64,000 nucleotides of DNA, taken from the NCBI RefSeq assembly GCF_008370345.1, contig NZ_VTUU01000001.1:854223-918222 (forward strand). Reading direction: 5' to 3'. Positions within the stretch are counted from its first letter, which is position 1, and the number at the start of each line of letters is the position of its first letter. A model generated the notes under the pieces. It had not been told where the DNA came from and ran no database searches. It saw only the letters and a program-made list of their open reading frames with translations. Below, piece by piece: positions 1 to 8,789 of this stretch. The stretch is from Marinobacter salinexigens (GTDB lineage Bacteria > Pseudomonadota > Gammaproteobacteria > Pseudomonadales > Oleiphilaceae). The translations under genes and the position numbers were made by a program.

Positions 1-762
1 CTGCAGACCTCTCCGGAATACCACATGAAGCGCCTTCTGGCGGCCGGTTCGGGCCCCATCTTCCAGGTTTCCCGGGTGTTTCGTGATGGCGAGCGAGGGC
101 GGCGCCACAATCCTGAGTTCTCCATGCTGGAGTGGTACCGGCCGGGGTTCGATGATCAGTCATTGATGTCCGAGGTAGGCGATCTGGTCTGTGGCTGGCT
201 GGGTTGTGAGCGGCCCCGGCAGCTGACATACCGCGAAGCTCTGCTCGCATATGCGCATCTGGACCCGTTCGATGTGTCTGACCATCAGCTCAGGCGTCGG
301 TGCGAAGAGTGGCTTGACCCCATTCAACTGGCAGACATGAGCCGTGACGCCTGTCTCGATATGATCATGAGCTTTGTCGTGGAACCTGATCTGGGGCGCG
401 ACTTCCCTGTATTTCTGACCGCCTATCCGGCGTCGCAAGCAGCTCTGGCCAGAACTTCCGAATGCGAGGGCATTCGTGTGGCGCACCGATTCGAATTGTA
501 TGTTGACGGCCTCGAGCTGTGTAATGGCTACTGGGAGCTGACAGATCCTGAAGAGCAGCGTCGTCGCTTCGAAGCGGATAATGTTTTGAGAAAGCGGGCT
601 GGAAAGCCTGTGATGGCGATTGACGAGCCATTTCTCGCCGCCATCGGATCCGGTTTGCCTGATTGCGCGGGTGTGGCCCTGGGGCTGGACCGGCTGTTGA
701 TGGTGAAAATGGGCACCCAGGATATCGCGGATGTCCTGGGCTTCCCGTTCGAAAGGGCCTGA
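1..762 (+). CDS. epmA: EF-P--(R)-beta-lysine ligase EpmA, 3' part
   Basis: The reading frame is open from base 1 (LQTSPEYHMKRLLAAGSGPI), so the gene begins outside the window; the ATG at 25 is internal. About 253 residues are present of a family usually near 310-325. The protein is a stand-alone class II lysyl-tRNA synthetase-like catalytic domain without the anticodon-binding domain. Visible motifs are the class II motif 2 region (FQVSRVFRDGERGRRHNPEF), the segment GLELCNGYWEL, and motif 3 (GVALGLDRLLMV) near the C-terminus. EpmA attaches beta-lysine to a conserved lysine of elongation factor P, helping ribosomes pass polyproline stretches. It converges on psd with only about 12 bases between the stop codons and no terminator hairpin. 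Confidence 0.93.
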   Translation: MQTSPEYHMKRLLAAGSGPIFQVSRVFRDGERGRRHNPEFSMLEWYRPGFDDQSLMSEVGDLVCGWLGCERPRQLTYREALLAYAHLDPFDVSDHQLRRRCEEWLDPIQLADMSRDACLDMIMSFVVEPDLGRDFPVFLTAYPASQAALARTSECEGIRVAHRFELYVDGLELCNGYWELTDPEEQRRRFEADNVLRKRAGKPVMAIDEPFLAAIGSGLPDCAGVALGLDRLLMVKMGTQDIADVLGFPFERA

Positions 763-774
763 TGGCGATTTCGA

Positions 775-1629
775 TCAGTCGAGGCTGCCGAATGCCTCGC
801 CCATGCGTACGGATTTTCCCGCTACCTGCTCTTTGTTCCAGCGAACACTGCCTTTGGGCATAACCATTACAACGGTAGAGCCGAGCCTGAATCTGCCCAT
901 CTCCTCGCCTTTGGCGAATGCGCGGGCCTGTTCGCCCTGGTAACGGGTAGCACTGACCTGGTTGCCTCTTGGCACAACAACACCGTTCCATACGGTTTCC
1001 ACGCTGCCGACAATCATTGCGCCTACAAGAACCATTGCTAGAGGGCCGGCCTCTGTGTCGAAAATGCAAACCACCCGCTCATTGCGGGCGAACAGGTTGG
1101 GAACGTTTTCCGCTGTGACCGGATTGACTGAAAACAGCTTGCCCGGAATATGGATCATTTCCCGCAAGGTGCCGGCCATTGGCATGTGGATGCGGTGGTA
1201 GTCTTTGGGAGACAGGTAAATAGTGGCGAACTCGCCCTCGTCGAATTCCCGGGTAAGGCGTTGATCGTCGCCGAGCAGTTCGTTCAGGCTGAAGGACTGG
1301 CCCTTGGCCTGGAATACCCTGTCGTCATTCACCTGGCCCAACTGGCTGATTGCGCCATCCACAGGGCTGACGAAGGTTTCGTCACCGCCGGCAAGGGGGC
1401 GGATGCCAGGCTTTAGCTCACGGGTAAAAAATGCGTTAAAACTGGGGTAGGCTTCAGGGTCAGACTCCAGGGCCTCACTCATGTTGACACCGTAGCGGCC
1501 TATAAACCATTTGACCACGCGATTCTTGAGCGCCGGTGTCCGATCATAGTCTGCCAGCCGGCCGGCAAGGCGGGATACCGCCAGTTGCGGGGTGAGGTAC
1601 TGGCTCAGAACAAACAGCTTGTCTTTCAT
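775..1629 (-). CDS. psd: phosphatidylserine decarboxylase proenzyme
   Basis: 284 residues from the ATG at 1629 (MKDKLFVLSQYLTPQ); an upstream in-frame start at 1671 would add 14 residues unlike the family. The enzyme converts phosphatidylserine to phosphatidylethanolamine at the inner membrane. The pyruvoyl group forms by self-cleavage at the LGST motif near the C-terminus (Ser about residue 251, in GRFRLGSTVVMVMPKG), giving a large beta and a small alpha subunit. The central YLSPKDYHRIHMP segment is also typical. It is transcribed away from motA, the same arrangement as in Pseudomonas. Confidence 0.95.
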   Translation of the reverse strand: MKDKLFVLSQYLTPQLAVSRLAGRLADYDRTPALKNRVVKWFIGRYGVNMSEALESDPEAYPSFNAFFTRELKPGIRPLAGGDETFVSPVDGAISQLGQVNDDRVFQAKGQSFSLNELLGDDQRLTREFDEGEFATIYLSPKDYHRIHMPMAGTLREMIHIPGKLFSVNPVTAENVPNLFARNERVVCIFDTEAGPLAMVLVGAMIVGSVETVWNGVVVPRGNQVSATRYQGEQARAFAKGEEMGRFRLGSTVVMVMPKGSVRWNKEQVAGKSVRMGEAFGSLD

Positions 1630-1805
1630 TAATCTTGGACCCTTGGCACTCGAAGGCGCGAAGTTTAGCAAGACTGGCCACTGTATAGAAATTGTTTCAC
1701 AGCTTCGCGGTTATGCGAGAGCCTTGCTATTATCTGGACATATTTCCGGAAATTCTGTCCGGCTACCGTCAATAACCAGCAATTACAAGGGCGCTAGTTC
1801 TCTTC

Positions 1806-2657
1806 ATGCTTCTAATCATTGGTGCAGTTGTCGTTTTTGCCTGCGTAATGGGCGGATATGTACTCCATGGCGGGAACCTCCTGGTACTCTGGCAGCCTAC
1901 AGAAATACTCATCATCTTCGGTGCAGCGTTTGGCTCCTTTGTCATTGCCAACCCGCTGCACACCATCAAGGAAGTGTTCAAAAGCGGTCTGCGACTGCTG
2001 ACCGGCTCACCGTACAACAAGTCCTATTACATGGATTTGCTAAGCCTGCTGTATGAAGTGTTCGACAAGTCCCGGAAGCAGGGGGTGATGTCGATCGAGG
2101 AAGATATAGACAATCCGGAGTCGAGCCAGATTTTCAGCCGCTACCCGGCCATTATGAAGTCCAGGGAGTTGATGGCCTTTATTACCGATTATCTCCGTAT
2201 TATCAGCGCCGGAAACATGGCTACCCATGAGCTGGAAGGCATGATGGAAAATGAAATCGACAGCCGTCAGCATGAGCTTGAGGAACCGGCTCATGCGGTG
2301 AACAAGATCGCCGATGCGCTGCCAGGGCTGGGGATAGTGGCGGCGGTCCTCGGTATTGTCATTACCATGAACTTCCTCTCTGAAGGTCCCGAACGTATTG
2401 GTTTGAGTGTTGCTGCTGCGCTGGTGGGCACCTTCCTGGGTATCTTCATGGGCTACGGCTTCATCGGGCCAACCTCCATCGCAATGGAGCATGCGGCAAA
2501 GTACGAACTCAAGGCGTATGAATGTGTGAAATCCGCAGTGGTCGCCACGGTGTCGGGGCAAGCTCCACAAATGGCCATTGAGTTTGGACGCAAGGCATTG
2601 CCGACGGACAAGCGACCCGCTTTCCAGGAACTCAATGACCACGTTCGCTCGAAGTAA
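1806..2657 (+). CDS. motA: flagellar motor stator protein MotA
   Basis: 283 residues. Four membrane segments are visible: about residues 2-20, 33-50, 170-190 and 200-222, with the large cytoplasmic loop between segments 2 and 3. The functionally important prolines fall at residue 173 (ADALPGLGIVAAV) and 222 (GFIGPTSI), the same numbers as in E. coli MotA. With MotB it forms the proton-driven stator that turns the flagellar motor. It lies 31 bases before motB in an evident two-gene operon. The 176-base region between psd and motA should hold its promoter; a TATTAT hexamer is visible near 1729, but I could not assign a convincing -35. Confidence 0.95.
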   Translation: MLLIIGAVVVFACVMGGYVLHGGNLLVLWQPTEILIIFGAAFGSFVIANPLHTIKEVFKSGLRLLTGSPYNKSYYMDLLSLLYEVFDKSRKQGVMSIEEDIDNPESSQIFSRYPAIMKSRELMAFITDYLRIISAGNMATHELEGMMENEIDSRQHELEEPAHAVNKIADALPGLGIVAAVLGIVITMNFLSEGPERIGLSVAAALVGTFLGIFMGYGFIGPTSIAMEHAAKYELKAYECVKSAVVATVSGQAPQMAIEFGRKALPTDKRPAFQELNDHVRSK

Positions 2658-2688
2658 CCTGGCTAACGACACCACCCGGAGCTGACCT

Positions 2689-3645
2689 TTGGAAGACCAG
2701 CCGATAATCATTAAGCGCAAGAAGGTTGTTGCCGGAGGCCACCATGGGGGCTCCTGGAAAGTGGCCTTTGCGGATTTTGCGACAGCCATGATGGCGTTCT
2801 TCCTGGTGTTGTGGCTTACGGCGACCGCATCACCAGAACAGAAGCGTGCGGTGGAAGGTTACTTCAAGGACCCGGTTGGCTTCACCGAGGGCGGATCGCC
2901 CAATCCGGTAGATCTGGAAGGCAGCGCGTCGGTGGTGAAAGAATCTGCCATGGACATCGAGCGGAGCCAGATCCAGATTGAGGATCAAGTGGTCGATGAG
3001 CTTTCGGAAACGCTGGAGCAGCGTCGGATGCAGGAGCTGTTTCAGGAGCTGAAGGAGCGGATAGAGCAGAACGAGACCCTGCAGGAGTTCAAGGATCAAC
3101 TGCTGATTGATATTACCGACGAAGGACTCCGAATCCAGATCGTTGACCGCTCCGGTCGGCCGATGTTCGATAGTGGGCGCGCTGAGCTGAAATATTACTC
3201 CCAGAACATTCTGTTTGAATTGGCCAAGACGTTGGGTTCCGTCGATAACAAACTCAGTATCACCGGACATACCGATGCAACACCCTTCAACGGACGTCCT
3301 GGCTATACCAATTGGGAGTTGTCGGCAGATCGGGCGAATACCGCGAGAAGGGCGCTGGTAGCCGGTGGTGTCCGTGGCGCCCAGATTGCCCGGGTTGTGG
3401 GGCTTAGTGATTCCGTGCTGTTTGACAAAGATAATCCGACGGCCCCGGTGAATCGCCGTATTTCCATCATCGTCTTGAATAAAAAAGCCGCTCAGGGCAT
3501 CCAGTCCAGTGCGGGTGGCGGTGAACCCGTCATCGACCTGACGGAACCCACCGCAGCGCAGAAAGAAGAAGCAAGAACGAAACTGGAGAGCGGTAACTGG
3601 CTGGAAGAAAAGCCGGAACCGAAGCCCGGCGAACTGAACTGGTAA
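2689..3645 (+). CDS. motB: flagellar motor stator protein MotB
   Basis: 318 residues starting at a TTG codon (MEDQPIIIKRKK), with a GGAGC ribosome-binding site nearby. The basic N-terminus is followed by one membrane helix at about residues 25-43 containing the proton-carrying aspartate, Asp29, in VAFADFATAMMAF. The C-terminal half is an OmpA-type peptidoglycan-binding domain (SITGHTDATPFNG, NWELSADRANTARRAL). MotB anchors the MotA/MotB stator to the cell wall. It follows motA in the same operon. Confidence 0.95.
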   Translation: MEDQPIIIKRKKVVAGGHHGGSWKVAFADFATAMMAFFLVLWLTATASPEQKRAVEGYFKDPVGFTEGGSPNPVDLEGSASVVKESAMDIERSQIQIEDQVVDELSETLEQRRMQELFQELKERIEQNETLQEFKDQLLIDITDEGLRIQIVDRSGRPMFDSGRAELKYYSQNILFELAKTLGSVDNKLSITGHTDATPFNGRPGYTNWELSADRANTARRALVAGGVRGAQIARVVGLSDSVLFDKDNPTAPVNRRISIIVLNKKAAQGIQSSAGGGEPVIDLTEPTAAQKEEARTKLESGNWLEEKPEPKPGELNW

Positions 3646-3651
3646 CCCGGT

Positions 3652-4707
3652 TCAGTCTATTTTCAGGCCCCGGGCCTGCTGCTCCGCCATATCCTGAAGA
3701 ATCCGGTGGAAACTTCTGAGCCGTTCCGGGCTGATGCGCCCGGCGTCTGCAGCGGCATCAATGGCGCAGCCCGGGTCACCCATGTGGCGACAGTTGCGGA
3801 ACTTGCAGTGACCAATCTCCTCGCGAATCTCCCGGAACCCGTACTCGATCTCCTGAGGTGTCATATGCCACAACCCGAACTCCCGGATGCCCGGCGAGTC
3901 AATCAGATCCCCGCCGACCGGAACATGGAACAGCTTGGCGGTCGTTGTGGTATGAACCCCTTTGCCGGTTGCTTCGGAAACGGCTCCCACACGGATGGTT
4001 TCATCCGGCATCAGGGTTTTGATGATCGAGGATTTGCCCACACCCGATTGACCGACGAAGACGCTGGTCTGGCCTTTGACCAAGGCTTCCACCTCTGGTG
4101 AGGGTTTGTCGCCGGATTCCGCCGCTGAGGTGCGAACCACCTGATAACCCAGGGCTTCATAGCGGGCGAGCAGGGCGTCGATCTGTTCCTGGTTTTTCTC
4201 GGTGATGAGGTCGGTCTTGTTCAACAGAATGACTGCAGGAATATCGGTGATTTCAGACGACACCAGATACCGGTCAATCAGGTTATCGTGTGGTTCTGGT
4301 TCCGGGGCGATCACCAGAATGATGTGATCGATGTTGGCGGCAACCGGTTTCAGGGCGCCAAAATTATCCGGGCGCTGCAGCAGGTTCTGGCGGTCACAGC
4401 GGGCAACAATAACCCCGGTGTTGTCATGGCCAGGGCGCCAGACCACGCGGTCACCTGTCACCAGACTGTCGATGTTGGCGCGCACGAAGCAGCGAACAAC
4501 TTCGCCGATGTGTTCGCCTTCCAGCCCTTCGACATCCAGTTGCTGGCCATAGTGAGCAATGACTAACCCTTCCTGCTCTGGCCCCAGTTCGCCAGACTCC
4601 GCCTGAGCCTGAATGGCCTTTTCCTTGCGGGCTGCCCGGGCAGCCCGTTCTTCCTGAACCTTCCGGATGCGGAACTGCTGCTGCTTGTTAAGTCGACGCT
4701 TCGCCAT
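3652..4707 (-). CDS. rsgA: ribosome small-subunit GTPase RsgA
   Basis: 351 residues. A lysine/arginine-rich N-terminus precedes an OB-fold and a circularly permuted GTPase domain: NKTD (G4) comes before GQSGVGKSS (P-loop) and DSPGIREFG (G3). A zinc-binding segment CKFRNCRHMGDPGC lies near the C-terminus. RsgA acts late in 30S subunit assembly. The gene converges on motB and is divergent from orn; a family A hairpin lies in the 245 bases between the rsgA and orn start codons. Confidence 0.95.
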   Translation of the reverse strand: MAKRRLNKQQQFRIRKVQEERAARAARKEKAIQAQAESGELGPEQEGLVIAHYGQQLDVEGLEGEHIGEVVRCFVRANIDSLVTGDRVVWRPGHDNTGVIVARCDRQNLLQRPDNFGALKPVAANIDHIILVIAPEPEPHDNLIDRYLVSSEITDIPAVILLNKTDLITEKNQEQIDALLARYEALGYQVVRTSAAESGDKPSPEVEALVKGQTSVFVGQSGVGKSSIIKTLMPDETIRVGAVSEATGKGVHTTTTAKLFHVPVGGDLIDSPGIREFGLWHMTPQEIEYGFREIREEIGHCKFRNCRHMGDPGCAIDAAADAGRISPERLRSFHRILQDMAEQQARGLKID

Positions 4708-4814
4708 AAACTGGTCAGATAACCTGATGAAAGTTTTCCCGTTGGTGTGCCATCATACGCGAAACTTGAATACTCGGCTCGTTATAGCGACCGGTAGGCG
4801 ATCACGAAGTCTGA

Positions 4815-4924
4815 GTGGCGCTGGAGATAGCCCTTCCGAGAATGTCGGAGGCCATGGATGGCCGGAGTCAAGCGCACATGGATGTGCTCGTAGCGGTTCT
4901 CGGAAGGGCTATCTTCAGCGCCAC
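4815..4924 (+). repeat. family A hairpin element, copy A1
   Basis: Two 28-nt arms (4815-4842 and 4897-4924) are complementary throughout, with one G-T pair, and enclose a 54-nt loop (4843-4896). The loop holds two small palindromes with the same centre, GGCCATGGATGGCC and GCACATGGATGTGC. The same loop recurs at 26587-26640 and 61717-61770, on the opposite strand, with different arm sequences. The element lies between the divergent genes rsgA and orn and ends 28 nt before the orn start. It has no T-run, so it does not look like a simple terminator. Its function is unknown. Confidence 0.9.
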
Positions 4925-4952
4925 CTCCACCCAAGGCAGAAGGCTACAAGTT

Positions 4953-5495
4953 ATGGCAGAAAACGACCGTCTGGTCTGGATTGATCTTGAGATGACCGGC
5001 CTGGATCCGGAAAAAGAACGGATTATCGAAATAGCGACTATCGTTACCGATTCAGAACTTAATCTCGTGGCTGAGGGGCCTGTGATTGCGATTCACCAGC
5101 CAGACAGTCTGCTGGATGCGATGGATGAATGGTGTACCAACACCCACGGTGCCAATGGTCTGACCCAGCGTGTAAAAGACAGCACTACTTCAGAAGCAGA
5201 GGCGGAACAGCAGACTCTGGACTTCCTGGCCAAGTACCTTGAACCCGGAAAATCACCGCTGTGCGGAAACAGCATCGGGCAGGACCGCCGCTTTCTGGTG
5301 AAGTACATGCCGAAGCTGGAGGCCTTCTTCCACTACCGGAATCTGGATGTGTCCACCATCAAAGAGCTTGCCCGCCGCTGGCGGCCGGATGTGCTGGCCG
5401 GTGTGAAGAAGCAGGGAAGCCACCTGGCACTGGATGACATCCGGGATTCCATCAACGAGTTGCGCCATTACAGGGAAGAGTTCTTCAAGCTGTAA
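4953..5495 (+). CDS. orn: oligoribonuclease
   Basis: 180 residues from ATG 4953 ([18 protein letters not shown]), the usual family length. A longer in-frame ORF from 4815 translates the hairpin element and is not credible. This is a DEDDh 3'-5' exonuclease: Asp and Glu of [10 protein letters not shown] open the active site, and [11 protein letters not shown] supplies the His and last Asp. It degrades 2-5 nt RNA fragments, including the pGpG left from cyclic di-GMP breakdown. That may matter here because a PilZ-domain protein is encoded at 51115-51522. It converges on queG with 5 bases between stops. Confidence 0.95.
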   Translation: MAENDRLVWIDLEMTGLDPEKERIIEIATIVTDSELNLVAEGPVIAIHQPDSLLDAMDEWCTNTHGANGLTQRVKDSTTSEAEAEQQTLDFLAKYLEPGKSPLCGNSIGQDRRFLVKYMPKLEAFFHYRNLDVSTIKELARRWRPDVLAGVKKQGSHLALDDIRDSINELRHYREEFFKL

Positions 5496-5500
5496 GCGAT

Positions 5501-6583
5501 TTATTGGATTCCGTGGCGCCTCAAGGCCCACTGCACGTGTTCGCGGACCATCTCTGACGGGTGGTCCGCTCTCTTCCTGAGTGCCTCAATCACCGGGATG
5601 GTGGATGGAGCGTTGCCCAATCCCACTGCAATATTCCTCAGCCAGCCTTCGTAGCCCGTGCGGCGTATTGCCGATCCCTCGGTGCGTTTCAGAAATTGTT
5701 CTTCGGTCCACATGAACAGCTCGGCCAGGGACGTGTTGTCGAGACCGTGTCTGGGGTGAAAGTCGTCCTCTTTTGTCGGCTTGCTGAACTTTTGCCAGGG
5801 GCAGACCAGCTGGCAATCGTCACAGCCAAATACCCTGTTGCCCATTGGGGCGCGTAATTCTTCGGGGATGCTGCCTCTCAGCTCGATGGTGAGGTAGCTG
5901 ATGCAGCGCCGGGCGTCCAGTTTGTGAGGGCCAACAAAGGCATCCGTCGGACAGAGGTCCAGGCAGGCGGAACAGCTGCCGCAGTGGTCGGTCTCAAATG
6001 GAGCATCGAGAGGCAGAGGCGCGCTGGTAAATATTTCCCCCAGAAAGAAGAAAGAGCCGGATTTGGGGTGAATCAGCATGTTGTTCTTGCCAATCCAGCC
6101 CAGTCCCGCCCGCTGAGCGAGCGCGCGCTCCAGTACCGGGGCACTGTCTACAAAGGCACGATAGTCGTATCCGCTGACCGCGTCGTCGATGCGTTTGGCG
6201 AGTGTGGCCAGCCGTTTGCGAATCAGCTTGTGGTAGTCCCGTCCCAGAGCGTAGCGCGTAACATAGGCATTCTCCCGGTTAGTGAGCGCTTCTTTCGGGC
6301 TGTCCGGTGTTGGCATGTAATCCATGCGAACTGAAATGACGCGAGCGGTGCCGGGCACCAGCGACTTCGGGGTGTAGCGCTTGTCTCCGTGATGCCCCAT
6401 GTATTCCATTTCCCCCTGATAGCCAGCGGCAAGCCAGTCCTGAAGGTGCTGCCCGTGAATGCCGGTATCGGGGTGGGTAATGCCAGCGTCGGAGAAGCCG
6501 AGTTCAGTGGCCCAGGCGCGGATATCGCTTGCCACAGATGTCAGAGCGTCAGCCGTATTGGTGGCGTCAGATGTCGTTGTCAT
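5501..6583 (-). CDS. queG: epoxyqueuosine reductase QueG
   Basis: 360 residues. The cobalamin-binding N-terminal half is followed by two ferredoxin-type [4Fe-4S] clusters (CGSCSACLDLCP, then CDDCQLVCPW) and a C-terminal HEAT-like segment ending HVQWALRRHG. QueG performs the last step of queuosine synthesis, reducing epoxyqueuosine in the tRNA wobble position. The next gene upstream, the NAD(P)HX repair enzyme, is divergent, with 148 bases between the two starts. Confidence 0.94.
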   Translation of the reverse strand: MTTTSDATNTADALTSVASDIRAWATELGFSDAGITHPDTGIHGQHLQDWLAAGYQGEMEYMGHHGDKRYTPKSLVPGTARVISVRMDYMPTPDSPKEALTNRENAYVTRYALGRDYHKLIRKRLATLAKRIDDAVSGYDYRAFVDSAPVLERALAQRAGLGWIGKNNMLIHPKSGSFFFLGEIFTSAPLPLDAPFETDHCGSCSACLDLCPTDAFVGPHKLDARRCISYLTIELRGSIPEELRAPMGNRVFGCDDCQLVCPWQKFSKPTKEDDFHPRHGLDNTSLAELFMWTEEQFLKRTEGSAIRRTGYEGWLRNIAVGLGNAPSTIPVIEALRKRADHPSEMVREHVQWALRRHGIQ

Positions 6584-6731
6584 TGATTATGTAGGCGTGG
6601 CTGATTAAGGGTCTGGGTGTCATGCCGTTTTTTAATTTGATTAAGTTATGACCTTTTCGGTCGTTTTGCTATGCTTTACAGGTATCTGGCCATTTTTCTT
6701 AAACCGGTTTCTGTAGCGGGAGCTCAGTAAC

Positions 6732-8264
6732 ATGGCGTCGTCCGTTTCCAGCAGTTTACCAGACGCGTTGTTCTCCGCCGATGCTGTGCGGGCGATTGAT
6801 CGCTATGTTATTGAGCAGCAAGGTGTTGATGGTTTCGAATTGATGCAGGCCGCGGCCCGTGCGGCGTTTCATCGGCTGGTGCAGCGCTGGCCGGAGAGCG
6901 GTCCGATTCTCGTGCTGTGTGGTTCGGGTAACAATGGCGGCGACGGTTATCTGGTGGCCGCGAACGCAGCCAGGCATGGACTCGAGGTTCGTTGTCTTTC
7001 AGTTGCGCCTGCAGACAAACTCTCGGGCGATGCGCGCAAGGCATGGCAGAAGGCTGTGGATGACGGGGTTTCAATCCTGGCGCTGGGTGGGCTGGATGCT
7101 GCTGCTCTGGATCAGCTCTTCTCCGGCTCAGGTCTGATTGTTGACGCCATGCTGGGGACCGGCGTGTCCGGAGCGCCCCGTGAGCCGTTTTCGGCGATGA
7201 TTGCCCGGTGCAATGGCGCTGGAGTCCCCGTCCTGGCAATTGACCTGCCTTCGGGACTGAATGCAACGACCGGAGCGGTGGATGGCGAAGTGGTCCGTGC
7301 CGATATGACCGTTACGTTTATCGGACTGAAGGCCGGACTTTTTACCGGTCATGGGCCCGCTGTGAGCGGGTTGGTTCAGTTTGATGCGCTTGGAGTAGAA
7401 CAAGGGGCCAGCGACAGTGGAGAGTGCCCGATTGCAACACGCCGGGATTGGTTGTCGACCCGTCGCTGGCTTATGCCCAGGCCTGCCAATGCGCACAAGG
7501 GACGGTTCGGGCATGTCTTGATTGTTGCCGGTGATCGCGGTTTTGGCGGCGCCGGTTTGATGGCAGCGGAAGCCGCAGGGCGATCCGGCGCCGGGCTGGT
7601 ATCCCTGGCGACAAGGCCTGAGCATGTTTCGGCGGCGCTGGCCCGGTGTCCATCGGTGATGGTTCACGGGGTTATCCATGGTTCGGAGTTGCCTCCGTTG
7701 CTGGAGCCCGCTGATGTGATTGTCTGTGGTCCGGGGATCGGGCGTAGCGCCTGGGGGCAGCAGATGCTGGAGCAAGTGTTAGCCAGCGGAAAGGCTCAGG
7801 TTCTGGATGCTGACGCATTGAATCTGATGTCGTCACGGGTGGCGATCCGGGCTGATGGGCGTGTTCTGACGCCGCACCCGGGGGAAGCCGCCAGGCTGCT
7901 TGGATGCCTGGTGCCGGAAATTGAGGCGGACAGGATCTCAGCAGCCAAGAAATTGCAGTCACTATACGGTGGGGTGGTGCTCCTCAAAGGGGCGGGTACT
8001 GTAATCGCCACCGGGGATGCCCCGGTGGATCTGGTTAGCGGCAGCAATCCAGGTATGGCTACCGGTGGTATGGGCGACGTATTGGCCGGTGTCATTGGTG
8101 CGTTGTATGCCCAGCTCGGCGACCCGGCGCAGGCTGCAATCCTGGGGGCATCGGTTCATCTGGCGGCTGCTGACCGGGCATCACAGGAAAGAGGGTACAT
8201 CGGCTTGCTACCTACAGATGTGATTGATGCACTGCCTATGGTGTTCAAGGAGTCTGAAGAATGA
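6732..8264 (+). CDS. nnr: bifunctional NAD(P)HX epimerase / ADP-dependent dehydratase
   Basis: 510 residues with two domains. The N-terminal half is the YjeF_N epimerase (VLCGSGNNGGDGYLVA, VDAMLGTGVSG, AIDLPSGLNATTG). The C-terminal half is a ribokinase-like dehydratase (HKGRFGHVLIVAGDRGFGGA, LTPHPGEAARLLG, GSNPGMATGGMGDVLAGVIG). The enzyme repairs hydrated, damaged NADH and NADPH. The stop overlaps the tsaE start by 4 bases (ATGA), so the two are translationally coupled, as in many proteobacteria. It opens the long co-directional block that runs towards mutL and hfq. Confidence 0.95.
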   Translation: MASSVSSSLPDALFSADAVRAIDRYVIEQQGVDGFELMQAAARAAFHRLVQRWPESGPILVLCGSGNNGGDGYLVAANAARHGLEVRCLSVAPADKLSGDARKAWQKAVDDGVSILALGGLDAAALDQLFSGSGLIVDAMLGTGVSGAPREPFSAMIARCNGAGVPVLAIDLPSGLNATTGAVDGEVVRADMTVTFIGLKAGLFTGHGPAVSGLVQFDALGVEQGASDSGECPIATRRDWLSTRRWLMPRPANAHKGRFGHVLIVAGDRGFGGAGLMAAEAAGRSGAGLVSLATRPEHVSAALARCPSVMVHGVIHGSELPPLLEPADVIVCGPGIGRSAWGQQMLEQVLASGKAQVLDADALNLMSSRVAIRADGRVLTPHPGEAARLLGCLVPEIEADRISAAKKLQSLYGGVVLLKGAGTVIATGDAPVDLVSGSNPGMATGGMGDVLAGVIGALYAQLGDPAQAAILGASVHLAAADRASQERGYIGLLPTDVIDALPMVFKESEE

Positions 8265-8758
8265 CAATTTTCGGGAATGAGCGGCGGCTCTACCTCGAAG
8301 GTGAAGACGAGACTGAGAAACTGGGTCGGGAACTGGCGAAGCTGGTGAGCAAGTCAGGGCACGGGCTGGTGATTTATCTCGATGGTGATCTGGGCATGGG
8401 GAAAACGACCCTGAGCCGTGGTGTGATGCGTGGACTGGGCCATGAAGGGGCGGTCAAGAGCCCGACATATACCCTGGTTGAGCCCTATGAAAGTCTGGAG
8501 CCGCCCGCCTATCACTTTGACCTTTACCGGCTGGGTGATCCGGAAGAGCTGGAGTATATGGGTATTCGTGATTATTTTGCCAGCGAGAACCTTTGCCTGA
8601 TCGAATGGCCGGAGCGGGGGCATGGCCTGCTGCCAGAGCCGGATCTGGAAATTCATCTGGACCGCGAGGGGCAGGGGCGTTCAGCGATTTTGAGGGTACA
8701 TTCCGAACGGGGTGTGGCCATGCTCAATGAACTCGATATGTTTGGGCCAGAAGCCTGA
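8261..8758 (+). CDS. tsaE: tRNA t6A synthesis ATPase TsaE
   Basis: 165 residues. The Walker A motif is GDLGMGKTTLSRG (about residues 47-59), followed by SPTYTLVEPY and the FDLYRLGDPEELEYMG segment typical of the family, then CLIEWPERG. TsaE is the ATPase partner of TsaB and TsaD in making threonylcarbamoyladenosine-37 of ANN-decoding tRNAs. It overlaps the nnr stop by 4 bases and precedes the amidase gene, the same order as in E. coli and Pseudomonas. Confidence 0.95.
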   Translation: MTIFGNERRLYLEGEDETEKLGRELAKLVSKSGHGLVIYLDGDLGMGKTTLSRGVMRGLGHEGAVKSPTYTLVEPYESLEPPAYHFDLYRLGDPEELEYMGIRDYFASENLCLIEWPERGHGLLPEPDLEIHLDREGQGRSAILRVHSERGVAMLNELDMFGPEA

Positions 8759-8789
8759 TGGCCCGGGTTGTAAAAAACGGAATGTCCGT

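Noticed and set aside
4815..4952. In-frame N-terminal extension of orn ([16 protein letters not shown]...)
   Set aside because: It translates the family A hairpin. The conserved Orn N-terminus starts at ATG 4953, and similar HMDVL-containing short ORFs appear at the other two copies of the repeat.
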